From NCBI GenBank assembly GCA_017562135.1, contig QEYB01000026.1:1-64000 (forward strand): 64,000 nt of DNA, in the 5' to 3' direction. The DNA comes from Dipylidium caninum (lineage: Eukaryota; Platyhelminthes; Cestoda; Cyclophyllidea; Dipylidiidae). Both the position numbers and the translations under genes were made by a program. Under the pieces are notes generated by a model. It was not told where the DNA came from and made no database searches. It worked only from the letters and a program-made list of their open reading frames with translations. Below, piece after piece: positions 1 to 12,679 of the stretch (within the stretch, counting starts at the first letter, position 1; each line of letters begins with the position of its first letter).

Positions 1-926
1 GCTCATATTTTCGCACCTTCGACCTACCATCAGAACGTTCTCTACATCCATTGGCCTCATGCAATGCCGCTAACCACCCGTATCCAATTAACCAATCTTA
101 ACCGGCGCCCTCATGACTGAACCGACCGCGAAACCCCCACTGCAACTCACTATCTTGGATTCCTCTGATCCTCATATACCGGCATTCTGTGTTAGAGTAT
201 CCCCATCCCTAGACTCTCTATTCACAACCCCTTATCCACAGAATTATTCAAACTTTGCCTTAAACTTCCGGAGCCTGCGCTTAAGGCACAAAATTGCGTT
301 CTATTGCATGGCTTAGGTTAGGAGCAACCAAGTGGGCTGAATTTCCAGCTTCACACTAGGGAGATCAATAGACCAGACCACGTGCGAAAAACCATCCCTT
401 CGGACTTAGAATGAAGCCGACGTGCATGTTAAAAGACTTTCCATCGGCGAGTTTTACCAGCGACTAGCATTTTTTAAGCAGGCAGCCTTCTCTGCTTCTT
501 GAAGACAGGCCAATGGTAGTAGCCCACCTGTTTTGCGCCTTTTCGCCCGAACGAGAAAGCAATGTAGACGTATATACGGATGGAAAGTATTTCCCAACTC
601 AGAGTGCTTTCCAAAATATCGCACCTTTAAATTTTATACTTACACATAAGTTTGTACGGTGAGTATATTTTTAACCTGACTGAAATTATTATTGTTAATT
701 AGAACAATTTGATTAGAGGAAAACTCGCTTCCATGAGTAGATGCGTCGTAACAACAAGAACAATTCTTATTCACAGGCAAATTCAGAACGAGAGGAGACT
801 TATGATGAAAAGAACTTTGGGCAGCACCAAAAAAGTGGACGTTCATGAAATAAAATAGATGTGTTCAAGTGATAATTACTTGATGACCCACTTTCAAATT
901 TCATTATGCTAAAAAGGGCGACTTAC
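1..926. other. No recognisable gene; probable 3' intron of TECPR1
   Basis: AT-rich sequence left of the last TECPR1 donor. Short open frames on both strands show no tectonin-repeat pattern and no paired splice sites in the right phase. It is most simply an intron leading to exons outside the window. Confidence 0.4.
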
Positions 927-3900
927 AGCAGGAGTAGAAGGAGTAACATCGCATCGAAAGACAAGTTCACCAGAGTCTGTGACACCCCATACATCCACGC
1001 AGTGGTTTGTAGAGGTAACACGAGAGAGGTTGAGACACTTGAGCTTCAAAGGACCCACCTCCTGCCATGGTGCCTCCGTACACACAACGCAAGAACGCAC
1101 CCACCGCCGGTGACGTACTCCACTGGCGCCCTTTGATCGTTGGCCTTGAGAACTGAGGAACGTGGTGAAATGAAGGGACTTTAACAGATGACAGCATCAT
1201 GCTAAAAAAACATAGTAGAGCAACCCATTTCCTTACCTAGTAGTAAAAATAAAACTCATGACATTTTACCTATTATATTAGCAAACTGTTGTAGACTAAG
1301 ACAAGTTGTTTCTAAATACTTGGGATGTTAAATAAACCTTCAAACTCATTTCGTACAAAAGAACCTCAGTAGCTCAGTTGAATGGGTATTTGTTAAGTGT
1401 TACTATTTTAATAACCTAAACATTACACAATGAAGTGCCAGAATATTTCACTATCTGAATATACAAGAAAAATGAGATACATTTACGTATATGACCTTTT
1501 GTGATTATATTTCAGCACTATTCGCCAGCTTTACTTGTACAGATCATGATTTGAGTCACAAATAGTTCGCTACAATCGTTAATATATTCAGCATTGTTAT
1601 GGACATAGCTCAATAAAAAGTAAAGATTAATAAGCGAGATGAGACCTTGTCGATACGGAATTTAGGGTTATAAATACAACACCATGGCGACTTCTTACTA
1701 GATAAATACCAACAAGAAAAGACACTACAGTGTTAGATTTTGGGTCTTACCTGCACAAGGATAATCGAGATGAATAAAACCACCCGTTCGCATCACATAC
1801 AGGTGGAGAGGAATAGGCAAATCCATCCTTTGTGCCCGCACAAACAACCCCCTCCTTGAAACTCTTCGCTGAGACAGGTGGAGAAAACGTGGTAATGGTA
1901 GAAGTTGTGTAGGATGATACATTTGTGGTAAATGTTTGTGGTTGCGTCACTGTGACAAAAAGGTCCGGCGAAACCACAGGAGAATCTATGTTAAATCCAC
2001 GACGCGGTGATTCATGAGGCGAGCTGGAGGCGCCTTCTGTGTTTCCACATTCCGAACTGCATTCCTCGCTTTTAGACATCAAAGTCTCTGAGTTGTAGCA
2101 TGGCACAGAAGTAGATAAGAGTGAGAAATCCACTTCCCAATCGTTTAACCAGTGAACCCGACCTTTGTGTGGTGGCAAATAAATGTCGCGAAGACCACAA
2201 GGTTGTTGGTTTTGTGCATCTCGTGACCAAATCACACCACGCTCATCGAAGGCTTTACTAAACACCAGAGCAGAAACAACCGTCTACTTATTAGAAAAAT
2301 TTAAGACAAATGAATATTATCTGAATAACCAACTCACCTAGAGGTGTAGCCATGAAGGATCCGTCTGGCCTGAAACTCATACACCCCAAACTGGCGATTG
2401 TCTGTCTGAAGATGAGGTGTATTGGAAGGAAAATGTTTGCATGAAAATTGAGACGAAGAGTCAGACACTGTGGTCCAGTCTTCGCGATGCACCCAAGGAG
2501 TGCCATCGTGACCCAGTGCCCAAGTTACTTCATCCCCGTCTTTCGACGAAAGAGATATACTGTCCACTCGTGCAAAGTGTCCCTCAACCTAAAGAGACCA
2601 TATTGTAAAGAACGAGTCATTCCTAACCTTAATCCAGCTAATATTATCCAGAGATGCAGCGACGGCCCAAAAAACTTCGGCCCGTTCTGTTACCATCCAA
2701 ACCCTTCCAACAGAGGGTAATGCTTGTGTAGTATGTTGTGATTCTGCCAGCCACGCAGAGGCCTCAGATTTTGTATGAAAGCGAAGAATCCAGCGTGGAA
2801 CAATACGGGTTCTGACAAGAGAGAGGTTTTCCTCAAAAACTGTCGAGGTATCATCCTCCTCTTGCTCGATAGATCCCGCGGTTGAGGTAACGATGGGAGA
2901 AGACACGTTGGATGATGGCGTCCTATCGTCTCTCACGAAAACGGCCACCAAGTAACTATATGCGGTGAAAGAGGCAGGAGACACTATGGAATTTTTTTTT
3001 TGAGTTTCCGAGAGCGCCTCCCAGCCCGGTTTTCTAATGGGAACGTTGTCGGAGAACTTGGCGCGACCAGCGTAAATGTCCTTCGAGTTACGAGGGAGTA
3101 GAGCCGAAAGAGGATCTATGTAACCGGCCCAGGCAATTTCGTTATTGTTCAATTTTTGAGGAATCTAAAAGATTATTTATTTGGATCAATAGGATCGGTG
3201 TAGTGAACGTTCACTAACCCAAGCCTCAATTTCCTTAAGCATTCTTTAAGCATTTCTTAGCCTATCGGGGAGTGAGGAATCTTATAGCCAATCACTTTTT
3301 CTGCCAATTCTACATTAGCGGCTTGTCAAGTCTTACTCAATAAAATTTTTATAATACTAAGGACAAAAGGTGTCGCGGAGATAATTTATGTGTAGCAGCA
3401 AATTACGGATAGGATCTTTACTATTTAATTTTTTTCTAAATATAATTAAGAGAACACTTTTGATGCCATCAAGAGAGTTTTATATTGGTACTGCTTACTG
3501 ATTAGTGCAACAAAATGACGAAAGTCTTTTATCATTATATGGTAGTAATCCGATCTCAGAAGAGGAAAATTGAAATTATACAAAACTAGAAAAAATCTTA
3601 TTACGACGAACAGCACAATGTTGATTACTTGATTTTTGAAAAGGTCTCATAATGCCATACCTGAGAGGCCGACGTGACCTCAACGGAATCTTCAGAAACC
3701 GAAACACTGGAATTTGATAAGGGAGCTACCAGGGAAAATTCAGTCAACTGTTTTGGTGTGGCAAAGTGGGTGACGACAGCGTGGCTTCGAACCCAAATAC
3801 ATCGGCTGCTACGATCGCCAGAGTCACTTTGTGGTGTTTGAAGGACGTCAACTAGGAAGGTTTCAGTCCAGGGTGCCTGAAAGGTCAGTGTTATCATGGA

Positions 3901-6900
3901 GGTCGAAACATACGCTTCATCATATTTTACGATTAAATTGTCGAAACAGTCTCTTAGTACCATGATATAATTTCGACTTTTAACAAAGATTCCTTCATAT
4001 GCATCGAGAATCGGAATATATGAGATTATGGCTGTTACTCTTCCAAAACCAAAAATGAAGAGGCGTCTGAACTGTCATTTAATGAAATTATACAGATTGT
4101 CCGAGAAACAATCGCAAGCGGAATACCATCGAGCAAAATGCACTACAATAAAATGTTAAAAGAAGTAGTCTGTTTTTATAAGGTAGGCTGTTGGCAATTT
4201 CGCCATGCACATTAAGGAGCCAGATGCCAAAAAAAGAACGAAGTGTGAAGTCAAGGCTTCGAAGCACTTATTACCGAAAAATGCATCCTAATTCCTCATA
4301 GTGCTCATGCTTTTAAAGAGAAACTGGCAGTTTATCCTAAACGATCTCTTGAGAGCAAATGATATGGAACCGCTTGGTGACCACACGAGACAAATATCAC
4401 CGGTATTAACACCACCAAGTGATCCCATTCCGCATACCAGTCTAAGCACGATTTATACAATGTGAGTGACGCGTTCCCTGACAGTTTGCAACCTTGATGG
4501 GAATTTTATCTTAAGACAAGGATTGTAATTTTACCATTTCACGTTATATGAGCGCTGAGATACACGTCAAGAGAGAGAAGGGAAATGTGACTCCTGTTAA
4601 TACACAAACGCAGTTTTAAGTAATAACGCACCAAAGGATGCATATAACCTGGGCATAAAGATGGTCAGACACAGTGGATTCAGAGTGTTGTAAGACCAAG
4701 AGAAGTAATGTATTTGTAAGAGTATACTTAAACTGAGTAGCTCGGGTACTCGTTCTCAAAAGATTGAGCTCGTGCACACTGGAACGAGGGATATCCACGT
4801 CTAGTCTCGCCAGCTCCTCCCAAAATCAGTCCAACAATCGTACTATTTAATTGCTCATTTAAGGGTAGGTAAAGAAAGATTCCTCCAGATTTGGCATTTT
4901 ATGATGATAGGCGATAATGAAGATTTGATACTGATCACTAATTGTAACGTTCCTTTAAGCAACAAAGATTAATTCCAACCTAATAGCATTTTTTAAAGAA
5001 GTTACTTAGAAGTAGAGTGGATTTACTCACAGAGTCAGCGAAAGCTTTACTGAATTCAACACCATCAAGGAAAAAACTGGGCAGGGCAGACGGGAGAGCG
5101 TTTTCAATTTGTAGGAGCCACCTAGGAGGTTGCAGCAGCTCATCCGTCATGAAGTAAGGGATGAGGCTGTTTTTTTCTGTGCGAGAATTAAAGAAAAAAG
5201 TATAAAACTCGTAAATTCGAATTGATTGAGGTAAAAAGACTCCAATGTATACCTATTCTAAGGCTATTAGAAAACTATTAGTAAATTTCCAGAATTCACA
5301 TAGTCTCACTAATCCACATAACAAATATCTTGTTAGAAAAATGTACTATGGTAAATGGGTAAAGGGAAAGGCGAGATAATCAGATAGAGACTGGATAGAG
5401 TCGTTAGCGATGCATATTTTCTTCTAAATCAATTTCATTTGTCGAAATACGTTAAAAGCAAATTTTTCACGCGAATTAGTGGCGAACGGTCGTTGCTATT
5501 GCTCAGAATAATCGCTTTTGACAAATGTTTCCCCGATTCATCTGCAGCAATGCTACGGCATTCGGAACATGAATTGATGTAACCACCTTAAAAGACAGCC
5601 CACAAGGACTTCCAACCACCCCGATCCTTCCTCTTTGACTCGTCACAGTAGCCGACCGATGTATTCAACAGGGGGATTGTTGGTAATAACTGATTGTACA
5701 GAGAATAACTTAGCACTTTGTAAAAAATAGAGGGATATCCTTCATTCGTTATATTTCGCTGGTTATTTCACATTTATGATCGTTCTTAGCACGCATTAAA
5801 AAAACCTATTCAATTAAACAATAACCACAACTATAAGCTTTGGTTGAAGTGCACCTGAGAGGAGAGCAGCAATCCGCCATCGATGGGGCAAATGCTGTTC
5901 TGTCGGCGAATTGAAAACACCAGCCCATAGGGAAGTCAAACGAGTGGGAGGATAACCAATCTTAGGCAAGAAATGGTCCTCCAGCAACCTCAATGCATCG
6001 TCTTTCTCATTTGAGGGATCCTTGACTAGGAGGTGGCGGAAACTGACAAAGAAGCTGTTGATCTGGTTCCGACTCGGCGGAGTGAAGAATCTGCGCAACC
6101 TGTGACCCAACATTTGCGCCGGTGTTACCTGTGCAGAAGCATATTTCCATGCAACAATCTGTAATTGGATCTTTCGATCTATTCGACCTGGACCAGTAAA
6201 CGCGCATGAGCATTACTAAACATAATAAACCCATTATATTCCGTTTTATTGCTTGCCCAAACAGTTTTGGTCGTACCATTTCAACCTCTCGTGAAAATTC
6301 TGTATTTTACTGTCGAACTGCATCAAGAAAAGAGTGAAACAAGAACGTTAAATATACAAAAAGAACCCACCTGAGGAAGCGAATTTACTGCACTGAGATC
6401 AAGATCTAAATAAAGTAAATAAGTACATAAGATAATCATTGACGTCACCAGTGAACACTCAGTTTTCTCTTAAAACGCTTTCGACGTAATCTTAAAACAC
6501 CTCAGCAAAAAACAATTTTTATAACTCCCAAATTAACATGTGCATGAAGAAACAGCTGAGACGTTTATAAAATGTGGCAGACTTTTTCAAAAAATCCGAC
6601 GTAATTTCAATTTTAAATAGAGATTAAAAGTTCTAGACGATAGCAAAAAAGTGAAGTAGTGCTAATCTGAAAAAAACTCCGACGATAATCTTTTAATTGA
6701 TTGTTTTTACAATACTCCAGCTATAACATTACTTTAAGGCACCTAAAATACTCGAGCATTACTTCTGCAAAAAAAACACATCGACCAAATTTTATGGAGC
6801 AAATAAGTGAAATAGAAGAGAATTGAATCCTTAGAGAAAAAATTCTCTAAGTAAAGTACCAAGTTCGAAAAACGGGACATATTGTAATAGTTCCACATAT

Positions 6901-9900
6901 ACAGGAAAACGGTTGATATATACAAACTAATATTGGGGGGTAGTAGTGCAGTATCACCTGTAGGTACACTCAAATACTCTAGATTTTCATCAGGCGAATC
7001 AGTGCAACTAGGACTAGAGAGCTGCAATACTCTGCAGACCAACTGGATGGCCTCGTCCCGAGGAGAACAGACGTGGAGGAGAGGACCGTCTTGACCGACA
7101 GAGTTCCCAATTTTTTGTTCATCTTCAAGGCTGGGAAGAATCGGCAATTGCAGGGGTAACCAGACTTCGCCTCCTGGTGTTTCAGGAGTTATTCCGCTGC
7201 GGTGGATTAGACGGTTCGAGCGGACATCCAGTGCGAACACCTAAAATGCCGTAATGGAATCTTCTACAACTGCCATATTGCTGGCCGTTTTGAACGAACC
7301 CCGAATGATAGCCCTATTAACGTATAGCGAAAATGCTAATTTGCATGTACCCTTTCACAAAAATAAAATTCGTCTAGTGATACGAAGACTGCTTATTTCT
7401 AGATATTATTTGAAAACGTGAGATTTTCAAACCACGTCACAGATGAGCGCCTATTAACCTAACATTAAAGAGAAAGTTAGAAAATCTTAACCGTTATATT
7501 AACAATCTCAGATCTTCAGGTAGTATCTAGATTGCTTTGCAAACAGGAATAAATAGAAAAGGATAAATCAAATTGAAAGACACCCATTTTCACCCCTCCA
7601 CATAAAGAAATGGTTAACGGATATAGTTACTACCAACTGCAGCAAATTGCGCGATTAGAATTATAACCTCAAGTCTCAATCATCTGAAATTCAGTGCTCA
7701 ATAATACTATTTTAAAACAAATGATTAGCAAGCAGATATCACATTGTAAAATGCTTCGAACTCAGAAATAACTCGCCAAAAGAGAATCTCAAGGTATAGA
7801 AAAGGCGGAAACTGCACCTGATCAGAGGAGCTGACGGCAATAGCGGCCAAACGCCCAGCCATGGGAGCCCATGACTGTTGGGGGTCGAGTAGTCGAGGGC
7901 CTGAGGTGGTGAAGACAAGATTGGAGCGGAACCAGGCGCGTCCAGTGTTGGCCACCAACCACACGCTGCGCTCACCCACATTCACCGACACCAAATGCTC
8001 GCGCTCATGCAGCACAAGTGGCGGCATTGAAAATGTCACTTGAGCCCACAAATTGCCTACAATGATCCGATGTCCATATTTCATTTAAGTATTTTATTAT
8101 TCAGACCTTTACATCCCTGTTCGACTCTGACTTTAGCAATCGATTTCTCTATTTACTATACAATCCACGTTTCTGACTGTGAATTTTGAATCAGCTTACC
8201 CTTAAATTATGTATTTTAAAACTGTTTGATGAGGAGCCCACATAGTAGATTTGACAGTGACAGTGCCAAACATTTACTCCCCACGTGATAAAGGTTAAAC
8301 AAAGATTAATTCTGATTTTTTGTGGCTTCTATGAATAAGACTTATTAAAACAGGGAAATTGCAAATGATATATCCAACTTATCTTCCTGACTTTTACATC
8401 TAGTTCAACTGATTACTAACGCCCACACTGGCATACTTGATAAAAAGAATAAAAAGTACGTTCGGGAGAATTTAAAGGTGAACTTGGTTACTCAGGTGAA
8501 TTTAGCTCAAAAAAATATACAAAAAGAATTGAATATAAGTATTTGGAAATAGAAACAGTTACCATATGGATGTTTCGAAGAAACGTCGGTACGGTAAAAA
8601 AGTTGATTGTCGTCAGTGAGAACAAGGGCGCGGCCATGTTGATTGACATGAATATCAATGGCAAAGGGTTGATGAGGATGTGGATGGGATTTGCTCGAAT
8701 TCTCGTTGTAATCCATGATCAGGCAATGTTCCGCCCAGTTGCTACCCTCGGGGTTGCTGCGGTGCACATCGGTTCTGCATACAACCTGTGCACACAAAGG
8801 CCTTATGCAGCTAATGAAGCGAGAATCGATGCAGGTTTCGATAATGGCTACCAGTCATTACTTAGGAATTAGGGGCCCGTGAGAAAACACTAAAACATAT
8901 GAAAATGAGAATAATCGTTAAATTCTATTTATTTTCTACATTGCGATTATCAGAATTGTTGATTTATCAAATATAAGCAACAACAAGTATACTGGGCCCC
9001 AAATAAAACAACTTAGTAACTGATGCCAACTATTGTTGTCCCCATTCAAGGATAGTACCAATTGATAAATCATGAAATAATGAGTAACCAGTATGAATGA
9101 AAATTGTGGCGTAATGTCGAAAAAAGGGTGTTAAAAGGAAGTCCTACACGTCCATCTTTGGTCACCGCCCAGAGAACTAGAAAACCAGGGCGTTGGTAGG
9201 CGATGGCTTGACCTCCAATGGCTAATTTGTGAAAGTGTACACTGTTTCCCTTTGAGGAACGATTTGACCAATTTTGGGACTCGAAATCAGCCAACGAAAC
9301 ACCGCAAAGAAGCCATCGGTCGTGCCCCAGGAAGCGTCGAAACCGTTGCCATCGCCGCCTTCGAACAACGCATTCAGATCGGAAGAAAGAGGAGAATACG
9401 GCGTCCGTAGAAAAAGTTGTTGAGTACTCCCAACCCTCAACCAGAATGTTGTCTATGACAAAAGATAGATAGAGTATAGAAATTAAGAAATAGATTAACT
9501 TACTGCTCTATCTTCGCTGTGCTCGAGCATATATTCCCAACCCTTTGACTCCCACTCCCATCGAGTTGAGGGAAGGGCAGTCCAGCTGTGGGTATTACAC
9601 CCGACTTGTTGATATTCGGGGGGATCCTTCGATGTGAGATTCGATGCTGAGAAACCCGAGGATGGATTCCAACGCTGAATTTTTGAATGAGGAGTAAAAC
9701 AGAGGAAAATTAGGCCTACCTCATGCTGAACAATGACCTCAGGTACGCGAATATTAGTCCCATCTGAAGGAACGAGAAGATACGGCGACTGATCTGCAGC
9801 GATGACCCAAACGCACCATGTACTAGCCACGATCCGTTTGACGCGTAACTGACGGCCTCGACGGGCCCTCAGTCGCCTCCATCCTGCTTCCCAAGAAGAA

Positions 9901-10077
9901 AGAAAATACACGTTGCCTTGGTCGTCGGAACTCCACAAGTGTCGTTCCGGCTACGGCAAAACGTAAACATCAAGAATAGATGGTAACATTAAGAAGGCAC
10001 AAGTTTACCTGCGCAAAGTGTGCAAGAATGTACCCAATGATACAACAAGGGCACGTCCGTATGAGATCTTCCAACAT
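927..10077 (-). CDS. TECPR1: TECPR1, tectonin beta-propeller repeat protein (3' end missing)
   Basis: TECPR1 is an autophagy and lysosome-damage factor that binds ATG5-ATG12 and membrane lipids (family knowledge). Phase-matched exons: 10077-10009, 9950-9720, 9674-9504, 9435-9148, 8785-8563, 8056-7818, 7240-6958, 6128-6100, 6062-5855, 5176-5031, 4816-4728, 3976-3661, 3164-2628, 2588-2338, 2257-1751 and 1152-927, giving 1271 codons. Visible in order: a first tectonin repeat, RWNP, an RWEWES/GWEY plus VRRRRW dysferlin-type element, tectonin repeats (LWAVTKDGRV, DVHRSNPEGSNW, ITPETPGGEVW), a linker, a PH-like segment, a second dysferlin-type half (HWLNDWEVDFS, VRHRRWVRS) and another tectonin repeat. 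The last exon ends at a strong donor (GTAAGT), and no further exon is recognisable between 1 and 926, so the final repeats probably lie outside. The human protein has about 1165 residues. Exons 8 and 11 are the least certain. Confidence 0.92.
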
Positions 10078-11176
10078 GAAGTGAATTAAATGCACAGAAG
10101 TTTATGAGGGATGTTTGCCTTAATTATGACGTTAGAAAGACTGTCGCGAAAGAACAAATAAAGCATCAGAAATTGCGCTATTAATTTTAAAATGATGTCC
10201 GTATTCAAAGTACAAATGCAGGATTCAAAAAGAGCTAGGGGGGTTTAGGCACCACCTAAGGCCACTCGGAATCAACTTATTTTGCCAACACTTCGCGAAA
10301 TTACATAGATGGGTACAGAAGTCCCATCCTACATTACACACTAAAGCATCTCCAGAAGCGAGTACCATATAGACGACAACAGGCCGCGAAAAAAACGGGC
10401 GGGACCAAGGTCGTGTGGTTAACAGGATGATTCATCAGACATTGCCAAAGTTTTATTTAGCCGCGAACATATCATCCAGCAATACAGTTCAATAATTTCG
10501 TGTAAGAGCATGCCAATAATAGTTGTGATGGACCACGTGCCGAAAGGGCTGTTTGGTGCTAATAATTGACTGTTAATAACCCCATTAATCGGTTTTGGCA
10601 AACATATTGGGCTCGAAATGTAATATGATAAATAGTGTTCACCTTCAGCGACGTAGACCTCGTTGTATGAAAGCTTCTGTCTGAATAACTTAGAAGTGTG
10701 TGTAACGCGGATTGCATTTTTTGCTGTAGTAAGTTGTTAACACGTCTTTTTTATTTACATGCAGGCTAGGCTCAATTACACCTAGTTGCGCATATAAATG
10801 GTAAGGACCATGACTTACACAACTGCGTGTTTTTTTTCCTGTTTTCACAATCATATCTGCGCTATAATTTATATCACTTATAAGCCAATGGTCCCACACT
10901 GTATAGACGCTTATTGATTTTGCTTTTGAAGTTCGTAGATAATAATCATTTAATCTCATATTCCTGTAAAATAACTTCAGAAATTACCCCCCAGCACCTC
11001 GTTTCATTATCCATGGCCCCGTTTCTTTCCTGTGATTGGTCGACTTCTCTCGTTAGCCTTTCCTCTCGTTAGTTGTTCCTCTTGTTAGCTGCGTCTCTGA
11101 CTTTGTAACGTTAGTCCTCTGATACTGTTGACATCAATCTTATTACCCCATTTTTTGTTTTTATTATTTTTAGGAA
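10078..11176. promoter_or_regulatory. Divergent spacer between TECPR1 and CPTP
   Basis: About 1.1 kb separates the two start codons and must hold both promoters. An inverted CCAAT box (GATTGG) lies near 11034, about 140 bases before the CPTP start. A pyrimidine-rich tract ending in TTTTTAG lies directly before that start. No coding exon is recognised here. Promoter function is inferred from position. Confidence 0.4.
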
Positions 11177-12679
11177 ATGTCTGACGTAAGCACCTGTCTG
11201 GATCTTAAAGAGATGACAGACAATTTCTCCAAATCTATTGTTAATGGCGATATCTCACTACACTTTTATTGTGTTGGTTTCAGAGAGGTCTCAAAGTTTG
11301 TACTCGTGCACGCCTTAACAAATTTTTCAACATAAGTATTTTAGATTCTCTTGGTCGCCTCATGTACTTTGTAATGCGGGATGTCGATCAGAAGTTGGGC
11401 ATTCTAAATGACCTCCAAGATATTTCTAAGCATTCTGTTGACTTTTGTGAACATTTTACGACCGTGAAAAAAATGTGCGCCTTTGAAGCGGATCAATATG
11501 AAAATAACAAGCCCAAGTCCAAAGTCACATGCACGTTTGGCAGTCGGAATTTTCTCAGATTGCATCGTGCCTTCCTCTTCATCATTCTCTTATTTGAGAA
11601 GATTTGCAATGGTTCGTTGCTTTCCTTTTTTCCGCATTACTAGATGAAGTTGCTTGAGTTCAGTCTAGGTATTTTCCTACACCTGAACCCATACCTATTT
11701 TTCTGAGGAGGACGTGCTTTTCGAAGCTTCATGCCTGACCACTGTTCACATCACTCACGTTTTGCAATTTACCCCTTAATCAGTTTTTATTACGAGTGTA
11801 CTTTCCAGTCGCTTGGAAGACTAATGCGTATTCTCTTACAAGTCTGGGGTTTCCTGCCGAATATCGTGGGATGATTTCTTGGCTAGGTTGTATTTGAGGA
11901 CTCATCAACAACAAACTTGGAAGCATTTAACAGCGTCTCTTTATTCCTCTTGCTTAAATCAAGTACATATAACTAGTTCTCATATCTTAGTTTCACACAA
12001 GCCAGCCTTTGATACCTTGTCTCGAGGTTTTCCAGTAAAATGTTGATTAAACGTGCTATATTTCGCTATCGAGAATGTGACAAGTGCGAAGGTGCTATCT
12101 TGTCACGTCATTGCCAATTAAAAATATGTATACACATATCTTCACAGGAATCTGCGTGCCGTAATTTCCATTATCTGCAAAACGGTTCATTCCTTTAAGT
12201 GTCTTACCATTGATTCAATGTATGCTATTTCAGTGAAATTTTGGTCCTATAATGTTAATGGAAGTAGCAAGTCTCTTCTTTTGGTAGATATGGAGGGTAA
12301 TACGTTTTTACATTTATACATTAATAAAGGTATCGTGGACATTGGTCTATGCAGTTTAGTAAACTTCTGCCTGTGTGTGGTCTCCTCAGATCCTCCGGAA
12401 AGGACTCTGTCAGAACTCGCAAAGACGGCGTACGATGACAGCCTTGCAAAGCATCATCCCTGGCCAATTCGACAGGCTGTGGCCATAGCATTTCACGGAC
12501 TACCGCACCGTAACATATTCGTAACATCCCTCTTATCTAATCAGCCAGCGGGCGAAGAATTCAAGGACGAAACATCCTGTCGCGGATATCTCGTCGAAAT
12601 CGCGCTACCTACCTTAAGGAAAGTGTATCAACTCACTCAAGAAATCTTTGCTGAGGCCAACATGTTGGATCTGCCTTGA
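11177..12679 (+). CDS. CPTP: Ceramide-1-phosphate transfer protein (GLTP fold), complete
   Basis: CPTP moves ceramide-1-phosphate between membranes in the cytosol and restrains autophagy and inflammasome activity in mammals (family knowledge). Three exons, 11177-11295, 11337-11611 and 12390-12679, give 227 residues against 214 in human. The first intron is only 41 nt. The splice was chosen because joining FREVSN to ILDSLG restores the same spacing as the human helix ending in NSLG. Headgroup-binding residues are all present: Asp and Lys in RDVDQKL, the Arg pair in FLRLHRAF, and His in HHPWPIR. The protein ends in ANMLDLP, as the human protein ends in LLDLP. The start is the ATG three bases after a TTTTTAG acceptor-like site, so the mature 5' end may be made by trans-splicing (inference). 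Confidence 0.93.

Noticed and set aside
1360..1400. tRNA-like A box (TAGCTCAGTTGAATGGG)
   Set aside because: No matching B box or cloverleaf follows; a chance match or a very old tRNA-derived repeat.
6080..6140. A 22-nt intron in TECPR1 (GTCAGTTTCC...CTCCTAG)
   Set aside because: A 37-nt intron at 6063-6099 gives the same frame change, fits the size range seen elsewhere and yields a more protein-like exon.
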